In this document: positions 51,626 to 58,354 of the stretch, piece by piece | Layout: every line of letters starts with the position of its first letter | How positions within the stretch are numbered: the stretch's first letter is position 1 | NCBI GenBank assembly: GCA_020634245.1 | Contig: JACKCC010000009.1 | Span: 372,001-436,000, forward strand | DNA from: Ardenticatenaceae bacterium | GTDB lineage: Bacteria > Chloroflexota > Anaerolineae > Promineifilales > Promineifilaceae | DNA length: 64,000 nucleotides | Direction of reading: 5' to 3' | Notes under the pieces: model-generated | The model's database searches: none | What the model was told of the DNA's origin: nothing | The model's input: the letters and a program-made list of their open reading frames with translations, nothing else | Program-made: the position numbers and the translations under genes

Positions 51626-52051
51626 ATGGCTGAAATAAACATTCTGGCTGTTATTAGCAAACTGCGCCCGCGCGTCAAGCGCAACCGCACCTATGACCTG
51701 GACGATCTGGCCGACGAAATCGCTGTGCAGTCCGGCTTCGACAAGGGCGACGCCCGCGATTTTGCCTACAAATTCTCGCAAGCCCTGATCAGTCACCTCA
51801 AATTTGGCGACTACGTCAAGCTGGGCGACATCGGCAGCTTCGCCATTTCCTGTAACAAGGACAAGGATTTGAAGGTTGTCTACAAAGCATCCAAAGACAT
51901 CAAAGGCCAATTGACCACCGGCTTCCGCGGCGGGTTCGTCAATTCCCAAAACGCCGGTCTGGACATGGAAGGGTATGCCCAGCTCTGGCTGGAAGAACAC
52001 CCGGAAGACACCGTTATTATGCGCGACGGTACCACCCGGACTGCATCGTAA
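51626..52051 (+). CDS. HU-like (HU-HIG type) DNA-binding protein
   Basis: 141 residues. The HU/IHF fold is indicated by LDDLADEIAVQSGFDKGDAR and the beta-arm region FGDYVKLGDIGSFAIS, with a C-terminal extension (about 95-141) not found in ordinary HU. AAAGGAG lies ten bases before ATG. HU-like proteins bend or coat DNA. It is followed by an intrinsic terminator and then a regular array of 22-bp repeats, which could be its or another protein's binding sites, though that link is unproven. Confidence 0.72.
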   Translation: MAEINILAVISKLRPRVKRNRTYDLDDLADEIAVQSGFDKGDARDFAYKFSQALISHLKFGDYVKLGDIGSFAISCNKDKDLKVVYKASKDIKGQLTTGFRGGFVNSQNAGLDMEGYAQLWLEEHPEDTVIMRDGTTRTAS

Positions 52052-52095
52052 AGGGTTGGAAACGGCCGTCATCCGGCACATTCCATCAAAAACAA

Positions 52096-52133
52096 ATCCC
52101 TGCGAGCCAACTGGCTCACAGGGATATTTTTTT
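52096..52133 (+). terminator. Intrinsic terminator of the HU-like gene
   Basis: CCCTGCGAGCCA (52098-52109) pairs with TGGCTCACAGGG (52112-52123) with one mismatch, and AT pairs extend the stem; ATATTTTTTT follows. Confidence 0.88.
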
Positions 52134-52134
52134 G

Positions 52135-52233
52135 ACTCACTGAGTCAATCGTGTTCACTCACTGAGTCAATTCAATTCACTCACTGAGTCAAATCGTTTC
52201 TCTCACTGAGTCAATTGCATTCTCTCAGTGAGT
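52135..52233 (+). repeat. Array of five palindromes at exact 22-bp spacing
   Basis: ACTCACTGAGT and variants (TCTCACTGAGT, TCTCAGTGAGT) are centred at 52140, 52162, 52184, 52206 and 52228. The 11-bp intervals are similar too (CAATCGTGTTC, CAATTCAATTC, CAAATCGTTTC, CAATTGCATTC). All palindromes therefore lie on one face of the helix, about two turns apart. Confidence 0.88.
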
Positions 52234-52270
52234 CAATGAACGCCTAGGGTTCGTTTGTAAACACCCTCAT

Positions 52271-52299
52271 CCTCCCGGAGGTTCAGAACCTTCGGGAGG
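52271..52299 (+). repeat. CCTCCCGGAGG hairpin
   Basis: CCTCCCGGAGGTTC (52271-52284) pairs with GAACCTTCGGGAGG (52286-52299) with one mismatch. It belongs with the copies at 30511 and 56236. Confidence 0.75.
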
Positions 52300-52332
52300 A
52301 TTGGATCAGTAAAAAGAACAAACCGGTTAATT

Positions 52333-52476
52333 TGTAGGGGCGACCCCTTGTGGTCGCCCAATCAGGGCAGGCGGTCGCCCCAATCAGTGTGGACGGTCGC
52401 CCAATCAGGGCAGGCGGTCACTCAAATCAGTGTGGACGGTCGCCCCAATCAGGGCAGGTACAAGACCTGCCCCTAC
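52333..52476 (+). repeat. GTAGGGGCG element with alternating tandem units
   Basis: TGTAGGGGCG (52333-52342) and the closing GCCCCTA (52470-52476) flank imperfect tandem units alternating CGGTCGCCCAATCAGGGCAG and CGGTCGCCCCAATCAGTGTG. It is related to 38447-38563 but with other internal units. Confidence 0.75.
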
Positions 52477-52553
52477 TCAAACTCTTACAATGCAAGGAAG
52501 TGGCTGGCGCCCTTGAATGCGTCCCACTCCGCCTAGAAGTATCTTTTAGCCGT

Positions 52554-52958
52554 TCAGGCCGCCTGATTAGTTAATCTCGGCCGGCGCAGCCGCTTCTCCA
52601 GCCAGCCAAACAGCTTTTGCCCATAATAAACCAGCGTTATCACCAGCGCCATCTGGCCGAGGGCTTTGGCAAAGCCCGTCAGCGCCTGGCTGCTGCGGCC
52701 GTCCTCCATCCCTTCCGGCGGGGCTGGTCTGCTGTCCGTGCTGGCCGCATCGGTGGTCATAACGGCCGTATCAGATGAGTCAGCATCAGTCAATCCGGCA
52801 AAATCAGAGGGCGCACCCCCATCGGGCATACCGGCGGCGCTGATGTAACCCGCTTCATTCAGAGCATAGGTGCCGCCGGCAATCAAGCCAATAAGCAGAA
52901 ACAATCCTATCAATACCATCCAAAAGTTTGGTTTACGAGTTGGTTTACGTGTTGTCAT
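52554..52958 (-). CDS. Small membrane protein of unknown function
   Basis: 134 residues. One membrane helix near the N-terminus (about 12-33, FWMVLIGLFLLIGLIAGGTY), an acidic Asp/Ser/Pro-rich exported-type loop (about 40-90) and a second helix near the C-terminus (about 95-117, MALVITLVYYGQKLF). AGGAG precedes ATG by seven bases. It lies upstream of (and separate from) the cytochrome-like gene on the same strand, with a nested repeat between them. The function is unknown. Confidence 0.65.
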   Translation of the reverse strand: MTTRKPTRKPNFWMVLIGLFLLIGLIAGGTYALNEAGYISAAGMPDGGAPSDFAGLTDADSSDTAVMTTDAASTDSRPAPPEGMEDGRSSQALTGFAKALGQMALVITLVYYGQKLFGWLEKRLRRPRLTNQAA

Positions 52959-52974
52959 CTCATATCTCCTGCGG

Positions 52975-53141
52975 GGTGACAGTCACTTAAAAACAACGGT
53001 TCTCTGGGAATTCATGGGGTCGTGGTAAATGTAGGGGCGTGGTCTTGTACCCGCCCTCTGGGGCGACCACAAGGGTGCGCCCCTACAAATGGTATTCCCC
53101 CCTGAAATCCTGAAGACCCAAAACAACAAGTGCCTGTCACC
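52975..53141 (+). repeat. Triple-nested inverted repeat element
   Basis: Outermost: GGTGACAGTCACTT (52975) and AAGTGCCTGTCACC (ending 53141). Middle: composite arms GGTTCTCTGGGAATTC (52998) and GAAATCCTGAAGACCC (ending 53120). Innermost: GTAGGGGCG (53031-53039) and CGCCCCTAC (53078-53086) around a short CCGCCC/GGGGCG core. Confidence 0.85.
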
Positions 53142-53156
53142 TGAATGCTTACCTTT

Positions 53157-53684
53157 TTATAAAACAGCCTTGGCCTCAGTCAACGGTTGCCGCTTGCGCC
53201 GGGGCAGCCAGCCCAACAGATATTTCCGAGCCGCATTCAGCACCCATTTCCAGTGCAGGGCAATGTGCAGGCCCACAATCCAGATCGCCGCATCAGCAAA
53301 AGTGGTGTGCAGCCATTTCCAGGTCATATCATGGCTGCCGCTCAGCCCCAGAAAAGGCAGAACTTCTTCAGAAATCAGAATCCCGCTCAACGTAATCAGC
53401 GTGAAATCGATTAACAAAGCCAGATTCAAAATGAAATTAATCCGTGACTGCTGGGCCAATTTGCCGAAGAAGCGGCCGGCCGTGGCATACAGCCAGCGCC
53501 AATGAAGCAAAATGTGCAGCAAAAACGCGCCGCCCAGGGAAACGCCCAGCCATTCATGAATGGCCATGCCCGTAAAGTGGGGCTGGAGCGAAACCAGAAA
53601 CCCGGTTACGATAGCCAGGTCTACGATTAAATTACGCGCCGTCGGGCTTAATCGCCTGTTTGCTGTTGTTAGTTGTGTCGTCAT
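53157..53684 (-). CDS. DUF4405-like membrane cytochrome b-type protein
   Basis: 175 residues with four membrane helices (about 20-36, 48-68, 90-110, 128-150). Conserved His residues sit in the helices (FLLHILLHWRWLY, GLHIALHWKWVLN, WKWLHTTF), which suggests two hemes b, as in cytochrome b561/DUF4405 proteins. It should shuttle electrons across or along the membrane; the partner is unknown. AGGAGG lies eight bases before ATG 53684 (TTG 53687 is also in frame). About 300 bp upstream are repeats only. Confidence 0.75.
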   Translation of the reverse strand: MTTQLTTANRRLSPTARNLIVDLAIVTGFLVSLQPHFTGMAIHEWLGVSLGGAFLLHILLHWRWLYATAGRFFGKLAQQSRINFILNLALLIDFTLITLSGILISEEVLPFLGLSGSHDMTWKWLHTTFADAAIWIVGLHIALHWKWVLNAARKYLLGWLPRRKRQPLTEAKAVL

Positions 53685-53811
53685 CAAAACCTCCTAACGC
53701 TGCTCGCCGTTGAGCAGCCGTTTGTGTTTGTTTATAGATGACGTAACTATAGGGGAATGGTATTCAGAAGATGTTTGGAGGATGTTGGCATCTTGTTAAG
53801 ATTGGCCAGGC

Positions 53812-53960
53812 AGGTGACAGTCACTTTGTTGCAAATTGAAAAATTAGTACCGGTATTGTAGGGGCGCACCCTTGTGGTCGCCCAGGGCAGGCACAAGGCG
53901 CTGCCCCTACAACTAATACCAGTATTATTTCGTTAATTCACAAGAAAGTGACTGTCACCT
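53812..53960 (+). repeat. Nested repeat: GTGACAGTCAC arms around a GTAGGGGCG element
   Basis: AGGTGACAGTCACTT (53812) and AAGTGACTGTCACCT (ending 53960) are perfect inverted arms. Inside, ATTAGTACCGGTATTGTAGGGG faces CCCCTACAACTAATACCAGT-type sequence around GGTCGCCCAGGGCAGG. Confidence 0.8.
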
Positions 53961-53979
53961 CAAGATAGGAAGGAATGGA

Positions 53980-55860
53980 TTAACTTCCGCCAACCATCTG
54001 CCACAGCGCCGCCCCCTGAACGAGCGGCGGCAGCGGCAGATGACCCTTAGCCACGACCAGCTCTGCCCCACTAAAATACTCGACAAAGCGGCAGCCATCG
54101 GGGATACCGCCGTGGGCCACCGGTAACGGCCGTGCCGGACGCGCCTTTTCCCCTCGATGAGCAGCGACAAGGATACGGCCGTTCTCACCCATCCGTTGAA
54201 AAACCAGCGTATCTGCTTCCACAGCCAAAATCTGGAAGCCGCCCGTCTGCAACACAGACGATTCCTTACGCAGTTGAATCAAACGGCGGTAAAAAGCCAG
54301 CAAGTCGTGATCCCACTGGCTTTCATCCCAGATCATACAGCCGCGCGAACGGAACCCCTCCTCATCGGCCATGCCGATTTCATCACCGTAATACACGCCG
54401 GGCAGACCGGGAAACGCAAACTGGACGACGGCCGCCAGCCGGTGCAGCGCGTCATGGCCGCCTACCGTCGTGCGGATGCGGGGCACATCGTGACTGTCCA
54501 GCAAATTATACTGCTGCAAAGCCACCGCCCAGGGAACGGCCGCCAGATGCTGCTGCCAGGAAGCCGCCAGCGCCGCCGTCGGCCACGGCCCGTCCGACTT
54601 AACGTGCCAGCCAATCCCAATCGCCCCCTGGTCAAAACCGCGCAGCCAGTGCCACAACGGCAGCGTAAACCCGGCATAATTCATCATGCCATCCCATTCA
54701 TTTCCCTGAAGCTGCGGCGAAGAATCAAAGAAAGATTCGGCCATCAAATAGGCATCGCGGCGCGTTTCCTTAACAGCGCGGCGAATGCCACGGGCAACTT
54801 TATGGCCTACCTGGATTTCCCCCTGGCGGCCCAGCATATTGGCCACGTCCACCCGCCAGCCATCGGCCGCAAAAGGCGGGCGCAGCCAGCGGCGGAAGAC
54901 GGAATCATGGCCGTTGTAAATGCGGCGGCGCAGTTCCCGGCTGCGATAATTGAGCTTGGGCAGCGCCTTGTGGCCCAGCCACGATTCGTAATCAACGGGA
55001 TGGTCGTGGAAGGTGAAGAATTCGCTTTCTGGCGCAGCGGGATCGTTACAGGCGGCCTGAAACCAGGGATGCCAGACGCCGCAGTGATTGGGCACGATGT
55101 CCAGCATGTAACGCATGCCCCGTTTGTCCAGTTCCTGCCGTAATGTGATTAAAGCTGCGTCACCGCCCAAATGGGGATCGACGTGTTCGTAGTCGGTCAC
55201 GTCGTATTTGTGGTTGGAATAAGAAGTAAAGATGGGGTTGAGATAGAGGGTGTTAATACCCAGGTCTTGTAAATAATCCAGTTTCTCGGTGATGCCCGGT
55301 AAATCGCCGCCGTAAAAACTGACGACGGAAGCGAAGCCGCCAGGGGAAGGCTGGCCCCAGGAGTAGGTTTTGGGCCGGTGGCCCATCAACTCGTACTCGT
55401 CTTCATGGGGGTCGGTGGCCGGATTGCCGTTGTAGAAGCGGTCGGGAAAGATTTGGTAGAAAACGGCCGTTTTCACCCACTCCGGCGCTTCATAATCGGC
55501 CAGAATACGGAAATCGGTGGCATCTAATGGCAGGTGAGCACAGGGGCCGGCCGCCGTATAAAACCAGACGCCGTCATCCGCTTCCAGGATAAAACGGTAT
55601 TGGACGACCGGCTGATTGACGGCGATCTCGGTCTGCCACCAGCGGGCAGACGGATCGGCCGGGCCGGGTTCCAGCGCCGTAAACACCTGTTCACCGTCAG
55701 GGGCCGTGCGAATGTACGCCCGGCGCAGCGGCGTCTCCAATCCGGTGCGCAGCCGGATGCGTACTGTATCGCCTAATCGTGGATAAAGTTCGGACACATA
55801 TGGGGCCGAGCCGTCATGATGGACAGTTTGTAACCAGGGGGGTAAGGAAAATTGAGTCAT
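53980..55860 (-). CDS. GH13 neopullulanase/maltogenic amylase-type enzyme
   Basis: 626 residues from ATG 55860. An N-terminal CBM34-like domain (about 1-125: VRIRLRTGLETPLRRAYIR) precedes the catalytic barrel. GH13 regions are visible: DIVPNH, GWRVDVANM (nucleophile Asp), YLMAESFFD (acid/base Glu) and LLDSHD. The VFYQIFPDRF start of the barrel is typical of cyclomaltodextrinase/neopullulanase enzymes. It likely hydrolyses maltooligosaccharides or pullulan inside the cell; no signal peptide is seen. No Shine-Dalgarno is found, but a perfect -10 lies seven bases before ATG, so the mRNA may be leaderless. Confidence 0.88.
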   Translation of the reverse strand: MTQFSLPPWLQTVHHDGSAPYVSELYPRLGDTVRIRLRTGLETPLRRAYIRTAPDGEQVFTALEPGPADPSARWWQTEIAVNQPVVQYRFILEADDGVWFYTAAGPCAHLPLDATDFRILADYEAPEWVKTAVFYQIFPDRFYNGNPATDPHEDEYELMGHRPKTYSWGQPSPGGFASVVSFYGGDLPGITEKLDYLQDLGINTLYLNPIFTSYSNHKYDVTDYEHVDPHLGGDAALITLRQELDKRGMRYMLDIVPNHCGVWHPWFQAACNDPAAPESEFFTFHDHPVDYESWLGHKALPKLNYRSRELRRRIYNGHDSVFRRWLRPPFAADGWRVDVANMLGRQGEIQVGHKVARGIRRAVKETRRDAYLMAESFFDSSPQLQGNEWDGMMNYAGFTLPLWHWLRGFDQGAIGIGWHVKSDGPWPTAALAASWQQHLAAVPWAVALQQYNLLDSHDVPRIRTTVGGHDALHRLAAVVQFAFPGLPGVYYGDEIGMADEEGFRSRGCMIWDESQWDHDLLAFYRRLIQLRKESSVLQTGGFQILAVEADTLVFQRMGENGRILVAAHRGEKARPARPLPVAHGGIPDGCRFVEYFSGAELVVAKGHLPLPPLVQGAALWQMVGGS

Positions 55861-55867
55861 TGGCCCA

Positions 55868-55873
55868 ATTATA
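55868..55873 (-). promoter_or_regulatory. -10 element immediately before the neopullulanase start
   Basis: TATAAT on the minus strand ends seven bases before ATG, which places the transcription start at or next to the start codon. No convincing -35 is visible. Confidence 0.5.
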
Positions 55874-55905
55874 GAGCGTATCAGATAAAAGTGGGAAAGG
55901 TCTCC

Positions 55906-55968
55906 AGTGCCAGGCACAGGGCTTCAGGTCTTGCTTGAACCAGGCAGTTTCGCCCTGTGCCTGGCACT
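55906..55968 (+). repeat. AGTGCCAGGCACAGGGC inverted repeat
   Basis: AGTGCCAGGCACAGGGC (55906-55922) and GCCCTGTGCCTGGCACT (55952-55968) are exact reverse complements around a 29-nt loop. The left arm is partly self-complementary (GTGCCAGGCAC). Confidence 0.8.
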
Positions 55969-56048
55969 ACCTGCTTTATGTACCCTCAATTCGAGGAAAT
56001 GACAGAGATGTGGTAAACTATTGATATGCAACGGCAAGCCTTGATCAC

Positions 56049-56105
56049 GTATGGAAATCTATTACCCCCGCGCCGGAAGGGGTTTGTGGTGCGCCGCTTC
56101 CATAC
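56049..56105 (+). ncRNA. Possible structured RNA in the gap before rpsU
   Basis: GTATGGAA (56049-56056) pairs perfectly with TTCCATAC (56098-56105), enclosing a CCCC/GGGG hairpin (56064-56083). Further on, ACCTGTT (56140-56146) can pair with AACAGGT (56192-56198). No family was recognised; a repeat or leader are alternatives. Confidence 0.25.
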
Positions 56106-56235
56106 CCAACCTCCCTCTTGATTGACCCAATAGAGTTGCGTTGACCTGTTTTCGGCCGGAACGGCCGTGTTTTTGCGTCAAACAATCCTGACAACAGGTT
56201 CTGTTTGGCTTGTTCATTTTTTGGTAACTACTAAC

Positions 56236-56290
56236 CCTCCCGGAGGTTGAAACTGCGGGTGACACTTATCACTGGTGAGCCTCCGGGAGA
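56236..56290 (+). repeat. CCTCCCGGAGG arms with an inserted hairpin
   Basis: CCTCCCGGAGGTT (56236) and CCTCCGGGAGA (56280-56290) flank GGGTGACACTTATCACTGGTGA, a different small inverted repeat. The element sits 45 bp before the rpsU start. Confidence 0.65.
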
Positions 56291-56334
56291 ACAGCCTGGT
56301 AGTAGTTACATTTTAGTTAGAAAAGGAGTTTATA

Positions 56335-56529
56335 TTGCCTTCTGTAGAGTTACGTTCAAATGAATCCCAGGAACAATTACTGCGGCGTTTCCGCAAGGAA
56401 ATCGCTAAAAGCAAAGTATTAAGTGAAATCCGGCGGCGGCGCTGGCACGTTTCCAAGAGTGAAGTCCGCCGCATCGAAAAGAAAAAAGCGATCCGGCGTA
56501 TCCGGCGCAAGAGTCGTAACCGCCGTTAA
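56335..56529 (+). CDS. rpsU: 30S ribosomal protein S21
   Basis: 64 residues, very basic. LLRRFRKEIAKSKVLSEIRR and a long Arg/Lys-rich tail ending RRKSRNRR match S21. It joins the 30S subunit near the anti-Shine-Dalgarno end of 16S rRNA. The start is TTG 56335, fixed by AAGGAG (56323-56328) six bases upstream; no ATG is available. It is followed closely by a small gene at 56544. Confidence 0.88.
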   Translation: MPSVELRSNESQEQLLRRFRKEIAKSKVLSEIRRRRWHVSKSEVRRIEKKKAIRRIRRKSRNRR

Positions 56530-56543
56530 TTTCAGGCAGGCCG

Positions 56544-56777
56544 ATGAAAATGACGTTTCGAAGCTGGTTATTACAGCAGCAGTCACGGGCCGATCGGGTA
56601 GGCAAACTGGCCCGCGCCCTCAGCACAGTGGACTACAGCCACACCCCCGCACGGCGCAAGGATGATGAACACAAAAAATGGGCCGACATCATTACCCGCC
56701 AGGGAAAACCGGAGCATATTCAAGCCTTCAACCGGGCCTGGAACGAGTATCTGGCGGCCAAAGGATATGATTCTTGA
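56544..56777 (+). CDS. Small protein, possibly YozE SAM-like fold
   Basis: 77 residues, helical: MTFRSWLLQQQSRADRVGKL and ADIITRQGKPEHIQAFNRAW. The pattern FxxWLxxQxxRxDxVGxLA recalls YozE-like proteins; this is tentative. It lies 14 bp after rpsU and may be co-transcribed. ATG 56550 is an alternative start. No membrane helix. Confidence 0.5.
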   Translation: MKMTFRSWLLQQQSRADRVGKLARALSTVDYSHTPARRKDDEHKKWADIITRQGKPEHIQAFNRAWNEYLAAKGYDS

Positions 56778-56787
56778 TAACCGTATT

Positions 56788-56844
56788 CCGTAAACCGTAA
56801 GCCGCATTGGTCAATTCCAACGGATTACGAATTACGGTTTACGG
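56788..56844 (+). repeat. Short-word hairpin CCGTAAACCGTAA
   Basis: CCGTAAACCGTAA (56788-56800) and TTACGGTTTACGG (56832-56844) are exact reverse complements, with a further ATTACGAATTACGG word on the right. It lies between two convergent genes and could terminate both. Confidence 0.75.
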
Positions 56845-56874
56845 TTTACGGCCGCGCACGGATCATTATTGTGG

Positions 56875-57249
56875 CTACCCTTTAACGTAGGACAGCTTTT
56901 CGCAAATAAGGTCGTCCTTCAATCTGAATATGTCAACGCCGCGAACGTGGCCCTTTTGCCCGGCGGCATCGACCCACTCATAGCGCCAGCGCATAATGCA
57001 GCGAAAACCCAGGCCAAAGATTTCCTCAATCTCAATGCGGGCTTGAGGCGACTGCTGGAAAAATTCATGCCAATACTGAGTGACGGCTTCTTTGCCGGAG
57101 TACACCGCGCCATCCGGGGGCGGAGTCGTGTTTTCAAAGAGACAGTCGTCGCTCATTAACTGCATCATCCCGGCTGCGTCGTGCCGGTTGAATGCTTCAT
57201 TGAATTTGAGAACGGTGCGTACGGCCGTTTCTATCTTAGACATTTTCAT
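56875..57249 (-). CDS. SnoaL/NTF2-like protein
   Basis: 124 residues with the NTF2-like pattern: N-terminal helix VLKFNEAFNRHDAAGMMQLM, then DDCLFENTTPPPDG, and a beta-sheet part MRWRYEWVDAAGQKGHVRG. Such proteins may be small enzymes or ligand binders; no catalytic assignment is possible. The start has no strong binding site. It stands alone on the minus strand between two repeat elements. Confidence 0.7.
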   Translation of the reverse strand: MKMSKIETAVRTVLKFNEAFNRHDAAGMMQLMSDDCLFENTTPPPDGAVYSGKEAVTQYWHEFFQQSPQARIEIEEIFGLGFRCIMRWRYEWVDAAGQKGHVRGVDIFRLKDDLICEKLSYVKG

Positions 57250-57336
57250 GGTGATAACACATCCTTTGGAACGGGGAACGCCGACGGTTCATCCGCCTTG
57301 CCTGCCTGTCCGATTTTGTCTTTAGCAAACATCCTT

Positions 57337-57457
57337 GGCTCTTTGAGAATTCGCGGAGTTCGCACAATTTCATACGTCATGCGTCACGCGTCACCAGAAA
57401 ATCATGACGAATGACGCATGACGTGTGAGCCATTACCCCTGAATTCCTGAAGACCCA
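57337..57457 (+). repeat. Composite dispersed element, copy 5 (ACGTCATGCGTCA payload)
   Basis: Outer arms GGCTCTTTGAGAATTCGCGG (57337) and the inverted TGGGTCTTCAGGAATTCAGG (ending 57457) match the other composite elements. The payload is a hairpin ACGTCATGCGTCA (57374-57386) / TGACGCATGACGT (57412-57424), the word also seen at 12912. Confidence 0.8.
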
Positions 57458-57470
57458 CATCCTTTAATCG

Positions 57471-58082
57471 TCACGATTCTATTGTTGGCAGTTGATGATT
57501 AAACCGGATGAGCTTCCATCTATCAAATTCAGGCTGATAGGCAATCTCCATGATGCCGCCCGTATCGACCCGAAAATCCCAGCGCCGGTAGACCGGCAGA
57601 CCCAGAATGTAACACATGAGCAGGCGTATCCAGCCATCATGGCTCACCAGAATGATATCTTCCTGGCGCTTTTGATGTTCAATAAAAAACGATTGGATGC
57701 GCTGCTGCGCTTCTTCGCCGCTTTCGCCCTGGGGAAAGCGAAAATCACGGTCCCGGCTCATGAATGCCTCCCAAACATCCGGGTACTGCTGGCTGATTTG
57801 CGGGTCAGTTAATCCTTCAATGACGCCGTTATCTATTTCATTGAGCCGTGGGTCTACAATCGGCGACAAGTTCAGATTTTGGGCTGCGTGCTCGATGGTT
57901 TGCCGGGTACGGCCGTACTCACTCACGTAAATAGCAGCAATCGATTTCCCGGCAAAATAAGCACTCAAATTCCTGGCTTCAGCCCGGCCCTTGTCGCTGA
58001 TGGGCTGGTCCTGGTGGCGCAAAACGGGATTATAAAAATCTCCCGGCTCTTTAGCGGCATGGCGGATGATATACCAGTTCAT
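57471..58082 (-). CDS. Histidine phosphatase family protein
   Basis: 203 residues. The catalytic motif is RHAAKEPGD (RHG usual, here RHA, about residues 7-15), with SEYGRTRQT (about 54), EIDNGVIEG and VSHDGWIRLL (second catalytic His, about 148). This fold removes phosphate from small molecules or proteins. The start ATG 58082 gives the standard MNWYIIRHA opening. The gap 58083-58354 upstream shows no gene; a TATACT on the minus strand near 58259 may be its -10. Confidence 0.82.
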   Translation of the reverse strand: MNWYIIRHAAKEPGDFYNPVLRHQDQPISDKGRAEARNLSAYFAGKSIAAIYVSEYGRTRQTIEHAAQNLNLSPIVDPRLNEIDNGVIEGLTDPQISQQYPDVWEAFMSRDRDFRFPQGESGEEAQQRIQSFFIEHQKRQEDIILVSHDGWIRLLMCYILGLPVYRRWDFRVDTGGIMEIAYQPEFDRWKLIRFNHQLPTIES

Positions 58083-58354
58083 AACACCAATCCTTGTCTG
58101 TGGCTGTGGCGCGAACGGGCGATGGACTTGGGGTTGATACAGCCGTTGGACAGGCACAGGTCAACAGGGGCAGTCAGTTCAAGTTCCTGATTCGTCATGG
58201 GGAAAAATGGCCTCGCGCAAATACGCCGGAAAGAGTTGCACCCGCTATTTTTGCTTAATAGTATAGGCTATTTGTTGGCGGATAAATATAGCGGCTTGGA
58301 AGCAAAATCCCACTTGGGCGTAAAAAACCTGAAAATGCCACCAAATTCGGTCAG

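Noticed and set aside
52135..52233. CRISPR array
   Set aside because: Repeats are 11-bp palindromes with 11-bp similar intervals, too short and not unique; no cas gene is present.
54157..55143. Long plus-strand open frame opposite the GH13 gene
   Set aside because: It is antisense to an enzyme with all GH13 motifs, has low-complexity Arg/Pro/Gln content and no ribosome binding site.
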